This document shows positions 36,165 through 43,987 of a stretch of 64,000 nt of DNA, one piece after another. Both the position numbers and the translations under genes were made by a program. The notes under the pieces are model-generated. The model saw nothing but the letters and a program-made list of their open reading frames with translations, had not been told where the DNA came from and did no database searches. Source of the DNA: Thalassomonas viridans (GTDB lineage: Bacteria; Pseudomonadota; Gammaproteobacteria; Enterobacterales; Alteromonadaceae); the NCBI RefSeq assembly GCF_000948985.2, contig NZ_CP059733.1:3534001-3598000 (forward strand), read 5' to 3'. The stretch's first letter is position 1; the number at the start of each line of letters is the position of its first letter.

Positions 36165-37253
36165 CTATTGTCCCATTATTTCTTGGGCGAATTTCTCAAA
36201 TCGCCACAGTTCTTTATCTTCAATATGTAACCAGTCCGAGAATTGACTATTGTAAATTCTGGTTGAATTATCATGCTTTGACTTACACACAAGCCAAGTG
36301 TTTTTTGCTTTGCTTACTAGTTCTTCTATCCTAGAGTTTGAGTCACGAGTAATAATTAAACCGGCAGAGCACTCCTTAACTAATTTGTCACCAATTGCAT
36401 TATTAACCAATTGAGTATCATTAAACCCAAAACCCAGGAATAAGAAGTGATTATGACTACGAACAGCTGCATCATACTCTCCAAGCAAGGTGTCTCGATA
36501 ATCATGTAACTTTTCGTGCTTTGCAGTACCCGGTGTTATTAACAATCGTTCGTAACCAACTGGAGGTTCCTGCCATATATCACATTCAATAACTTCCCGA
36601 TCTTTACAATATACGTTCAAAGAACCATGGACCTTGTAGAGCTTTATATGATTATGGTACCTCGTAATCATCTGCCGTCTATTTCTTTGTACTACAGATT
36701 CAGCAAAGGTCATTTGCCTTAGAGATTGATTCCAATTCAACTTGCGAATAATCCCTCCTAGAAAACCTGTCGAATACGGAATTTGACTAGCCGATAAAGC
36801 AAATTCAGCTAATAAATCGTAGTTAGGTGTTGCCATATGCAATACAGGGTCTGCATGTGGAAGGTTTGCAGCTAAGCGAGAAATAATTTCAAGAGCCGTC
36901 CAATTAAAAGGATTAGCTATAAGCTTTGCTAAATTGTTTCCTTGTACTCGGCCTACCAGTTTCGCTGTTTCATTCACAACATGGCTTAACAAAGCAGCAT
37001 CGTTAATGCTATTCATTGAAGATTCAAAATCACCTGAATCTGCTAATTGCTCTATAACTAAATCCCATTCAGCTTTTTGTGCGGAACTCAGATCATACGA
37101 AGGAATAAAATCCTTTAAATGACATTCTAATGCAGGCATACCAAAGCCAAGATCAACAGCACAGGAAGTACCTGTAGCGAACATAATAAAAGGCTTTTGA
37201 TTGAAAAACTCTTGTATGCCTTGATAGGCCAATTGTTTAGTCAAAACGGTCAA
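36165..37253 (-). CDS. SIR2-domain NADase-like protein of a SIR2-HerA defence pair
   Basis: The 362-aa product has the SIR2 antiphage fold: FATGTSCAVDLGFGMP near the N-terminus as nucleotide-binding loop, ATPNYDLLAEFAL (the T-x-N-Y-D motif), KVHGSLN with likely catalytic His209, and GFGFNDTQL near the C-terminus. In defence systems such proteins hydrolyse NAD+ when triggered. It immediately precedes the HerA gene. A 'GTGTS' loop replaces the more usual GAGxS, but the Asn and His of the active site are present. A promoter presumably lies in the 140-base AT-rich gap upstream. Confidence 0.92.
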   Translation of the reverse strand: MTVLTKQLAYQGIQEFFNQKPFIMFATGTSCAVDLGFGMPALECHLKDFIPSYDLSSAQKAEWDLVIEQLADSGDFESSMNSINDAALLSHVVNETAKLVGRVQGNNLAKLIANPFNWTALEIISRLAANLPHADPVLHMATPNYDLLAEFALSASQIPYSTGFLGGIIRKLNWNQSLRQMTFAESVVQRNRRQMITRYHNHIKLYKVHGSLNVYCKDREVIECDIWQEPPVGYERLLITPGTAKHEKLHDYRDTLLGEYDAAVRSHNHFLFLGFGFNDTQLVNNAIGDKLVKECSAGLIITRDSNSRIEELVSKAKNTWLVCKSKHDNSTRIYNSQFSDWLHIEDKELWRFEKFAQEIMGQ

Positions 37254-37394
37254 TTCATCGTCTCCATACGACGGGGGGATAATCCTTTTTATATTTTGAA
37301 AAGCAGTCTGCTTTATGAATTTATTGTTGGCAAGTACTTTTTTCTTTAGGTACTAGTAAGCAATTTTGTAATTGAAGAATAAAGCCGATTCAGA

Positions 37395-38249
37395 TTAATT
37401 TGTATCAATAGAAATTGACACATTAAACTTCCCCTCCCCATTTTCAGACTTCTCTCCTGAAGCTATGAAAGAAATTCGGCCAAGATCATTATCCTCACTA
37501 ACACCATAAGCAACTGGTCTCTCCATATATTCCTTATATTTCATATCTAGATCAACATCCGATGTAGATTCAATATATTTAACATTCATAGCTGAACATT
37601 GAACTACAAGGCCACTATCATCATTAATAGATAAGGGAGGCTCAAAGACCCATTCTACCTCTCCGATATTAGTTTTCGGCTCTAAAAACCTTTTTGAATT
37701 ACTGTGCCGTAGGTATATGTAATCGTGAACAGGAATGTGCCCAAACTCAGTCGATTTTATCCAAACTGACTTCGAATTAAAGTTTTCTGGCGGTTGAGTT
37801 TCTAGTGTTAAAGATAAGTCAATTGCTTGGAACTTATAATGACTCAATGAAAAATCTTTTAGCTTCTCCATCCAACTGGGCCAATCCATACTTTCTGCAT
37901 CATTAAATTCAATTAGTTCAATATTATTCTTCTTTGCATATGGATAACAGGTTTTAGCAAACCCAGATTTAGAGACTATTACCAAATGGCCTGTTTCTAG
38001 CCCATCATGTTTCGCCTTCAACTGTTCAACTGCCGGACGGTCAAGCTTTCTTGCCTTAGCTGTACATTCTACAGAAACTTTTACTGGGTATGGCCCAGCA
38101 AGGTCTTCAATATAAATATCTACTTCTCGTTCCTCACCCGTATAGCTATCAACAAGCATTTTAGATTCGGTTATCACAACCTTATCAGAAGATAATCGTG
38201 AATTTATATCCTTTACTAATTTTTGAAATTGATTACTTCGTTTGGGCAT
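37395..38249 (-). CDS. Restriction-endonuclease-like (Mrr/PD-(D/E)xK fold) protein
   Basis: I place the start at ATG 38249, five bases after GGAGG, giving 284 aa (MPKRSNQFQKLV). The N-terminal ~130 residues look like an Mrr-type nuclease core: EREVDIYIED, then VKVSVECTAKARKLDRPAVEQL and GHLVIVSKSGFAKTCYPYAKK. The acidic residues fit a D...E-x-K site, although the usual ECK is ECTAK here, so the catalytic Lys may be shifted. The C-terminal ~150 residues are unassigned. It is transcribed toward the SIR2-HerA pair after a 140-base gap and may be a third defence component or an independent effector. Confidence 0.75.
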   Translation of the reverse strand: MPKRSNQFQKLVKDINSRLSSDKVVITESKMLVDSYTGEEREVDIYIEDLAGPYPVKVSVECTAKARKLDRPAVEQLKAKHDGLETGHLVIVSKSGFAKTCYPYAKKNNIELIEFNDAESMDWPSWMEKLKDFSLSHYKFQAIDLSLTLETQPPENFNSKSVWIKSTEFGHIPVHDYIYLRHSNSKRFLEPKTNIGEVEWVFEPPLSINDDSGLVVQCSAMNVKYIESTSDVDLDMKYKEYMERPVAYGVSEDNDLGRISFIASGEKSENGEGKFNVSISIDTN

Positions 38250-38615
38250 TAGTCCTCCGGTGATATGTAACAACTTTATGAGCCTAAAAAAATCCGTATT
38301 TCTACCAAAGTAATTTCGAATTTAATATCTTAGGATTTTATATTTTTGCTACCACACCATCAATAGCTTAGCCATTTAAGCTTACCTCTTTGTTCATAAA
38401 TATTTATTTATCCAGTTTTAAATACAAACTGTAAGTAAACCATCAAAATAATGACATTTATTCCCTGAATCGATACATTAAATAGTGTTGTCGGCATATT
38501 ACCCTACAATACCTTAAACATCCCCTGTAGTATAAAGAATCAGGTATGGTAACTGTCATTAAAGTACGCCTTAACCAGCCTCCCTCAAACAGATGTTGAT
38601 CCAGTAACATCCAGA
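38250..38615. other. AT-rich intergenic region
   Basis: About 365 bases between two minus-strand genes. It must hold the promoter of the nuclease-like gene. I see no ORF with a ribosome site, no RNA gene and no clear inverted repeat. It may mark the junction between the defence genes and the toxin/immunity genes. Confidence 0.4.
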
Positions 38616-38990
38616 TTATTCAAGGACACCCGTTATAACTAGCCCTAACCAAATAAATATTAGTATGCCTGTTACAGTAAATGTCCAATAAAATACCCAG
38701 GCTAAGATGCGGTCAAATTTGCTTGTATGTTGAATGAGTAAATCGGTATCCGAGTAAAAAAATGACACAGGTGTTTTTCTAAACTTTCTTATCAAACAGG
38801 TTGGTAACGCGAGGGATTGAGCAACATTAATGATATCCCAGCCACTAACCAGCTCCATGCCCAATTCATGCTTAGTTTTAGGGTTTCTTCTTAGCTTTTT
38901 GACGGTTAGCTGACCAAAAAGAACAAAAAGGAGCCATGATATTATTGTGCAGCAAAGAATAAAAACGAATATTAACGTTGAGTTACTCAT
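38616..38990 (-). CDS. Two-helix membrane protein, candidate immunity protein 2
   Basis: The 124-aa product has an N-terminal transmembrane helix (STLIFVFILCCTIISWLLFV), a ~70-aa soluble loop and a C-terminal helix pair (VFYWTFTVTGILIFIW). It is a clear paralogue of the 125-aa protein encoded just upstream: both share FGQ(L/I)TV(K/R)KLR(R/K)NPKTK, GME-x-VSGWDI-x-NVA, and TxKFDxxLAxxFYW-type segments. No family name is recognised. Its place downstream of a candidate membrane-active toxin, and its duplication, suggest an inner-membrane immunity protein; that is inference. Confidence 0.7.
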   Translation of the reverse strand: MSNSTLIFVFILCCTIISWLLFVLFGQLTVKKLRRNPKTKHELGMELVSGWDIINVAQSLALPTCLIRKFRKTPVSFFYSDTDLLIQHTSKFDRILAWVFYWTFTVTGILIFIWLGLVITGVLE

Positions 38991-39115
38991 TATCAGTTAA
39001 TCCAAATCATTATCTCGTCATAGTAATGTTCGCTACTGTTAATGCTCTATCATGTGATTTTCAATCATGAAATTATATGTGCTATCTATTCCCTAATAAT
39101 TTATTGAATAACTTT

Positions 39116-39493
39116 TCATCCATCAAATAAACCAAAAGAATTTAATATCACTAATACTGGGCCAGAAAGCCCTGTGAATATTAATAACCAATAAAAAATA
39201 GCCCCAAGAAGCTGATCAAATTTTGTTGTATTTTCAAATAATAAATCTGAATTAGCATAAAGGTAAGAAAGCGGCCCTTTCTCTAATTTTCGGCTTAAAC
39301 TGCGGGGAATTGCCAATGCCGATGCAACATTAACAATATCCCAACCACTAACATATTCCATACCTAGTGCATCTTTAGTTTTTGGGTTCTTTCTAAGTTT
39401 TCTTACCGTTATCTGTCCAAAAAGCACATATAAAATGCAGACCCAAAACATTAAAAAAGCGACAACAGCTAATAGTTGTGAAAAAGTACTCAT
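39116..39493 (-). CDS. Two-helix membrane protein, candidate immunity protein 1
   Basis: The 125-aa product starts with a transmembrane helix (LLAVVAFLMFWVCILYVLFG), has a central SGWDIVNVASALAIPRSL region and ends with another membrane segment (GAIFYWLLIFTGLSGPVLVIL). It is about half identical by eye to the 124-aa gene 125 bases downstream, indicating tandem duplication. It begins four bases after the stop of the 330-aa candidate toxin gene, so it is surely co-transcribed with it. Toxin-then-immunity order with tight spacing is typical of polymorphic toxin modules. Confidence 0.72.
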   Translation of the reverse strand: MSTFSQLLAVVAFLMFWVCILYVLFGQITVRKLRKNPKTKDALGMEYVSGWDIVNVASALAIPRSLSRKLEKGPLSYLYANSDLLFENTTKFDQLLGAIFYWLLIFTGLSGPVLVILNSFGLFDG

Positions 39494-39497
39494 AACT

Positions 39498-40490
39498 TCA
39501 TATACCTAAAGCATTAATTATTGAATCATACCAATCGCCACTGTTACTTTTGAGTGCGTCATTCATATAAATTGAACCTGCTGCAGCGGCTCCAGCAACC
39601 ACTGCACCTCCAATAATTAGCCCTACCCAACCTAGTGGAGTAGCAGCTAACATTAGTCCCAGCCCATGGGCTCCAATATTAATTATGGCCGTGCCTGTTA
39701 TTGCGCTAAAAGCAAAACTGTTAGACTCAATAAATAATTGTCGATGCCAGTTACCATCTGCAATATGAGTATTGTGAATATTTCCTATCCGACTGGTGAA
39801 GTCGATCACTGCCAGGCCGTTTCCTAAGAACTTGGTATACCTGGCAAACTGCGCCAGCTCGCTGGCATGCGCCTGGCTGGTGACATCCAACTTAGCAACA
39901 TTGCGACTGCTTCGGGCAATATTCTTCCCTCTATCCTGGTTGCTAAGTGCAGTACCGCGACGAGATTTCACCTGGGCAGTAACAGATTCCATTTCATAAT
40001 GAAATATGCTTTGCAATTCCTTATAGGCTTGGTTGACTTTTTGTTCTACAGCTAGCCTTTGTGGAGATTTAGCCTCAATAACCTTCCTAAATTGCATCAA
40101 GGTATCTTGATACTTTTGAACTGCTTTAATGAAACCGCTGACCCGATTACCATAAAAACTAGTAGCAGCCCCGGTTATGCCGACATTGGCTTCATGTAGT
40201 TTGTTTCTGATTTGTGTCAAGGCCAGAACATTATCACTACCGAAAGACAATGAAAGATTGGCAAGATCCCGGGAAATATACATAGGAGCAAGTTGATTAA
40301 GAGCACTTAATCCTTCAGTGCTCGGCTTGCTATTAACAGATGATGCAGGCTCTAACAGGTAAGGTGTATTACCTACGGCAAATTCTGGCGTTCGGCCATG
40401 AATATCCTTAAGTTGATTGAGCTCTATACCACATTGTTCTTTAAAGCTCTGGCGGCTTAACAATTGGTTGGTGAGGATAATTTCACTCAT
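39498..40490 (-). CDS. Candidate membrane-acting toxin (colicin/T6SS-effector-like), 330 aa
   Basis: No signal peptide. Residues 1-230 are soluble and mostly helical. The last ~90 residues contain paired hydrophobic helices (SAITGTAIINIGAHGLGLML, and GWVGLIIGGAVVAGAAAAGS) followed by a polar end with GDWYDSIINALG. This soluble head plus C-terminal hydrophobic hairpin resembles pore-forming or membrane-disrupting interbacterial effectors (for example T6SS Tme-type), though I cannot assign a family. Two paralogous membrane proteins follow at once. Delivery route is unknown: no T6SS is in view, and the eCIS in this window is a speculative alternative. Confidence 0.6.
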   Translation of the reverse strand: MSEIILTNQLLSRQSFKEQCGIELNQLKDIHGRTPEFAVGNTPYLLEPASSVNSKPSTEGLSALNQLAPMYISRDLANLSLSFGSDNVLALTQIRNKLHEANVGITGAATSFYGNRVSGFIKAVQKYQDTLMQFRKVIEAKSPQRLAVEQKVNQAYKELQSIFHYEMESVTAQVKSRRGTALSNQDRGKNIARSSRNVAKLDVTSQAHASELAQFARYTKFLGNGLAVIDFTSRIGNIHNTHIADGNWHRQLFIESNSFAFSAITGTAIINIGAHGLGLMLAATPLGWVGLIIGGAVVAGAAAAGSIYMNDALKSNSGDWYDSIINALGI

Positions 40491-40695
40491 GTTAAAATCC
40501 TTTTCAAATTGAGCAAAGACATACCTTGTCTATTTTTCGTTCAGTATAGCCAAGTCCTACTAATGAACCTAGCTTAATTGCCATCTTGAGTGATCAATAA
40601 AGGAAAGCGAGCCTTAATTTATTGATATAACTTTGCCTCACTTTTTATTTTAAAGTTTGATAAAGTCAAAAGAGCTTTTATCTGCTCCCCTAAAA

Positions 40696-41997
40696 TTAGT
40701 TAAACGAAACAGAAATTCTCGTGCCTTGACCACTAACCACACTCAATAACCATCCCTGATGCTCACACAAACGCTTAACAATAGACAACCCAAAACCATA
40801 ACCAGTACTTTTACTGCCTTTAACCCGGGGCTCCATAACGTTTTCAGAAATCCCCTGCTCTATACCAGGCCCGGTATCTTCAATAGTTAACTGTCCATCA
40901 ATAACGCTAACGATGACTTCCCCTGAATCGGTATATTGGAAAGCATTACTAAGCAAATTATCCAACAGCACCTTCAACATTCCCTGTTGCGCAAAAACCT
41001 TAGTATTGCAGCTGTCATCAAGATGCACTTCAACCGGCTTGCCCTCAAGCAAATGGCTGTGATCTATGATGGATTGTTCAATCATAGGCAGTAATGCCAG
41101 CGACTCTTTTTTTACCGAAGTTTGTTCTTCCCGCGCCAACGCCAGCAAAGTAGTCACCGTTTGTTCCATCTGCATACTGGCATCGGCAATACGGCCAAAA
41201 ATATTATTCACATCTTCAGCCGAAGTTTTATTGCCTCCCTGATAAAGTTCAAGCGCATTTTTGATGATGGCCACAGGTGTTCTTAATTCATGGCTTACAT
41301 CCCGGGTAAAGCATTTCTCCCGCTCCAGCGCCTGGTTGATGCGCTGCATCGTATGTTCTAAGGTACGCGCTAAAATGCCGATTTCATTATTCGGATATTG
41401 GTGAGCAAAGGTCTCGGGAATATTTTCAGGGGCAACGCCGTCAACTAAATCAGCCAGTTGTTTTAGTGGTCTTGCGGTTTTTCTCCCTAATAGCCAGGCA
41501 ATCACAAAGGCGATAAACGCTAAAATAACGCCACTGATTAACAGGAATGTCAGTACTCCATCGCGAATGGGGCGTACCAGCAGCATTTGGCTAACTTCTG
41601 CAACCAGGTAAACGTTAGCGTGCTCGGGTAACCTCACCAGGTGATAGTGCCGTCCCTCGGCGCCATAGAACTCTTTTTGTTGCGGTTCTTGGTTAAATTG
41701 CAGCCTCAAGTCATCCGGCAAGCTCTCTTTCGAGAAATAAAGGTTCATAGATGAATTTCGTACCGCCGGCCATTGCTGTGTTTTTTGGTAACCGGATGCC
41801 AAATACTTGGCTTCCTGCTGTACATCCCGCTCGATAAAAGCGTCTTCCAGGTTGTACAACAGCAAAAAACAGAACATGCCATAAACAGCCGACAACACCA
41901 GGGTAAAAATACAAAACTGGGTAACAATGCGCCGGCTGATACTATGAAACTTTACCGGCTTGGTTTTAGCCTTACTCTTGGTTTTCATTTCCAACAT
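40696..41997 (-). CDS. Sensor histidine kinase
   Basis: The 433-aa product is a classic two-helix membrane sensor: TM1 at about 25-48, a ~110-aa periplasmic domain, TM2 at about 148-170, a HAMP region (RPLKQLADLVDG), HisKA with phospho-acceptor His236 (DVSHELRTP), and HATPase_c with N box LLDNLLSNAFQYT, DTGPGIEQG and GYGFGLSIVKRL. Its start overlaps the 3' end of the response regulator gene by 26 bases; an alternative Met lies three codons downstream. It is the last gene of the unit that begins with the PfpI gene. Confidence 0.93.
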   Translation of the reverse strand: MLEMKTKSKAKTKPVKFHSISRRIVTQFCIFTLVLSAVYGMFCFLLLYNLEDAFIERDVQQEAKYLASGYQKTQQWPAVRNSSMNLYFSKESLPDDLRLQFNQEPQQKEFYGAEGRHYHLVRLPEHANVYLVAEVSQMLLVRPIRDGVLTFLLISGVILAFIAFVIAWLLGRKTARPLKQLADLVDGVAPENIPETFAHQYPNNEIGILARTLEHTMQRINQALEREKCFTRDVSHELRTPVAIIKNALELYQGGNKTSAEDVNNIFGRIADASMQMEQTVTTLLALAREEQTSVKKESLALLPMIEQSIIDHSHLLEGKPVEVHLDDSCNTKVFAQQGMLKVLLDNLLSNAFQYTDSGEVIVSVIDGQLTIEDTGPGIEQGISENVMEPRVKGSKSTGYGFGLSIVKRLCEHQGWLLSVVSGQGTRISVSFN

Positions 41998-42688
41998 CTC
42001 TTACATCCAAAGTAAAACCAACACCGTGCACCGTTTTTAACATGGGATAATCGAAGGGTTTATCCAGCACCCGGCGCAGTTGATAGATATGAGAACGCAT
42101 AGCATCCGATTCTGTCGGTTCATCTCCCCATAATTTTTGCGATAACAAAGAACGGCTGACCACCTGCGGATAGGCTTCGGCCAATACCGTTAAAATGCGG
42201 TAGCCCATGGCATGTAAATCAAGCAACTCTCCGTTACGCGTTACCTTCTTTCTTTGCCGGTCGAGGGTTAACGGCCCCAAAGTCAGCGTTTTATCGCTTT
42301 GCAGTAAATGGCGGCGGGACAAGGCCAAACACCTAACCTCAAGCTCCTGTAATGAAAAGGGTTTTGTCAGGTAGTCATCTGCCCCCACGGTAAAGCCGGA
42401 GACTTTATCCTCAATGCTGTCTCTTGCGGTCAGCATTAAAATCGGCAGATGACGGCTGGATTTTTCCCGCAATTGCCGACACACCTCAAGACCGTCCATC
42501 ACCGGCAAATTTAAGTCGAGAATTATCAGGTCATAGGGATTTTCCAGGGCGAGTTCCAGTCCTTGCTGGCCCTGAGTGGCAAAATCAAAAACGTGGCCTT
42601 TGGCTTCCATATAGTCTGAAATATTACCGGCGATATTGGCATGGTCTTCAACCAGCAATACATAAAGTGATGATGTCTGATTTGTCAT
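41972..42688 (-). CDS. OmpR-family response regulator
   Basis: With start ATG 42688 the product is 238 aa: receiver domain with the acidic pocket (VED), phospho-acceptor Asp58 in LIILDLNLPVMDG, conserved Thr (LTARDS) and Lys (DDYLTKPFS), then a C-terminal winged helix (MRSHIYQLRRVLDKPFDYPMLKTVHGVGF, in parts). A frame extending to 42724 is possible, but its added residues are unlike the family. It is 75 bases downstream of the PfpI gene and overlaps the kinase gene. It is the likely binder of the GTGAAA-N5-GTGAAA boxes upstream of the PfpI and ABC genes. Confidence 0.93.
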   Translation of the reverse strand: MTNQTSSLYVLLVEDHANIAGNISDYMEAKGHVFDFATQGQQGLELALENPYDLIILDLNLPVMDGLEVCRQLREKSSRHLPILMLTARDSIEDKVSGFTVGADDYLTKPFSLQELEVRCLALSRRHLLQSDKTLTLGPLTLDRQRKKVTRNGELLDLHAMGYRILTVLAEAYPQVVSRSLLSQKLWGDEPTESDAMRSHIYQLRRVLDKPFDYPMLKTVHGVGFTLDVRDVGNENQE

Positions 42689-42762
42689 AATAGTTATCTG
42701 GGGCTTAACCCCGGGCCTCAGCAAATTATGTTGAGGCCCTTATATTTTCCTTTATTCGCGCA

Positions 42763-43893
42763 TTATAAGGTTTTTAACATGTCTAATGCCGGTTTGTAAT
42801 CAGGTTTTGTTGCCAGCAGCTGATTTAAGGTGGTTTTGGCGGCTTTATCCTGACCCAGCTTGTGCTGCGTTTTGGCTATCTGCATATCTAACATGGGATT
42901 GTTAATGGCTTTTTGCGCCACTGTCATCAAGCCAAGGGCATTTTCAAAATGCTGCTCTGTTTCAGCGGTTTTCAGGTAGTAAAAGCCGTACATGCCAACC
43001 AGGGCAATATGATAGTCATTTTGGTTGTCGGCCAGTAATTTTATTGCCGACTTATCTCCAGCCAAAAATTTTGCCACCAGCTCCAGGGTTTTATCATCAA
43101 TATCCTGTGTTGAAGCAACCGGGATTAGTCCCAGCCGTTCTACTAGTGCTGTTGCCACAGCCACGGTTGATGTCGGGTTTTGTCCGGTGATCAGCCTGCC
43201 GTCTACCGCCACATGGCTTAACATGATATCGCTGGATTGAAACTTAGCGCCGCGCTCGGCTAATTTATCTTCCAGCATAAAGTCAAATTTACTCATCCAT
43301 TTTTTGCCGAACAGCTTTTCTTCTTTATTGGTGAAGCTGTTCACTTTTTTGTTGGCTACCAGATAGCTGCCGTCACTGAGTTTTACATCAACCAAGGCCG
43401 CCGGACCGTGACATACTGCGGCAACAGCACCCTGCTGCTGGTAAATATCGGCAATCACAGATTGCAGCGCTTCATCTTTTGGCAAGTCAAACATAGCCCC
43501 TTTACCACCCACGATAAATACGCCGCCGTAGGCTTTAGGGTCAAGCTTGGCGGTTGACAGGGTGTTATCCAGTTTTGCCATTATCGCCTGGTCAGCCAAT
43601 ACCTTGGCATTGTAGGATTTTTCGGGATCATATTTATCCGCTTCCACCTTACCGCCGTTTGGGCTGGCAACGTCAACGGTTATGCCGTTGGCTTTAAAAA
43701 CGTTATAGGCTTTGGCAAATTCATCGAATTCGTAACCGGGCGCCGTTTCCCCCTGCTCCTGGCCATAACCGCTCACCACCATCAGGATTTTTTTATTGAC
43801 CTCTGCCGCAGTTACCTGCACTGAGATAAGTAAAAAGGCCAGTACAGCCACCAGTTTTTCTTGTATACGTTTTATGTGTTTAAAATAAGTCAT
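42763..43893 (-). CDS. Exported DJ-1/PfpI-family protein with C-terminal TPR-like region
   Basis: The 376-aa product has a signal peptide (LVAVLAFLLISVQVTAAE). Residues ~33-260 form a DJ-1/PfpI domain with GGKGAMFDLP and the nucleophile elbow AAVCHGPAALV, as in Hsp31-like glyoxalase/deglycase or chaperone proteins. The last ~100 residues (YGFYYLKTAETEQHFENALG... KTTLNQLLATKPDYKPALDML) look like two or three TPR-type repeats, an unusual addition. It heads the regulator-kinase genes and has its own promoter region with a direct-repeat box 43 bases upstream. Enzymatic function is not assigned. Confidence 0.85.
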   Translation of the reverse strand: MTYFKHIKRIQEKLVAVLAFLLISVQVTAAEVNKKILMVVSGYGQEQGETAPGYEFDEFAKAYNVFKANGITVDVASPNGGKVEADKYDPEKSYNAKVLADQAIMAKLDNTLSTAKLDPKAYGGVFIVGGKGAMFDLPKDEALQSVIADIYQQQGAVAAVCHGPAALVDVKLSDGSYLVANKKVNSFTNKEEKLFGKKWMSKFDFMLEDKLAERGAKFQSSDIMLSHVAVDGRLITGQNPTSTVAVATALVERLGLIPVASTQDIDDKTLELVAKFLAGDKSAIKLLADNQNDYHIALVGMYGFYYLKTAETEQHFENALGLMTVAQKAINNPMLDMQIAKTQHKLGQDKAAKTTLNQLLATKPDYKPALDMLKTL

Positions 43894-43935
43894 GCTTTAT
43901 TCCTCCTAAGCTGAATAAAGCATGACAACCTCGGC

Positions 43936-43952
43936 GTGAAACAAATGTGAAA
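43936..43952 (-). promoter_or_regulatory. Direct repeat GTGAAA-N5-GTGAAA upstream of PfpI gene
   Basis: Two GTGAAA hexamers (43936-43941 and 43947-43952) are separated by five bases, i.e. one helical turn apart. This is the layout of OmpR/PmrA/CpxR-type response-regulator boxes. It starts 43 bases before the PfpI start codon. The same pattern precedes the ABC ATPase gene in the same orientation. Confidence 0.55.
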
Positions 43953-43987
43953 TAGCTTTGCTCACGCCATATATTTTCAACCGGGCA

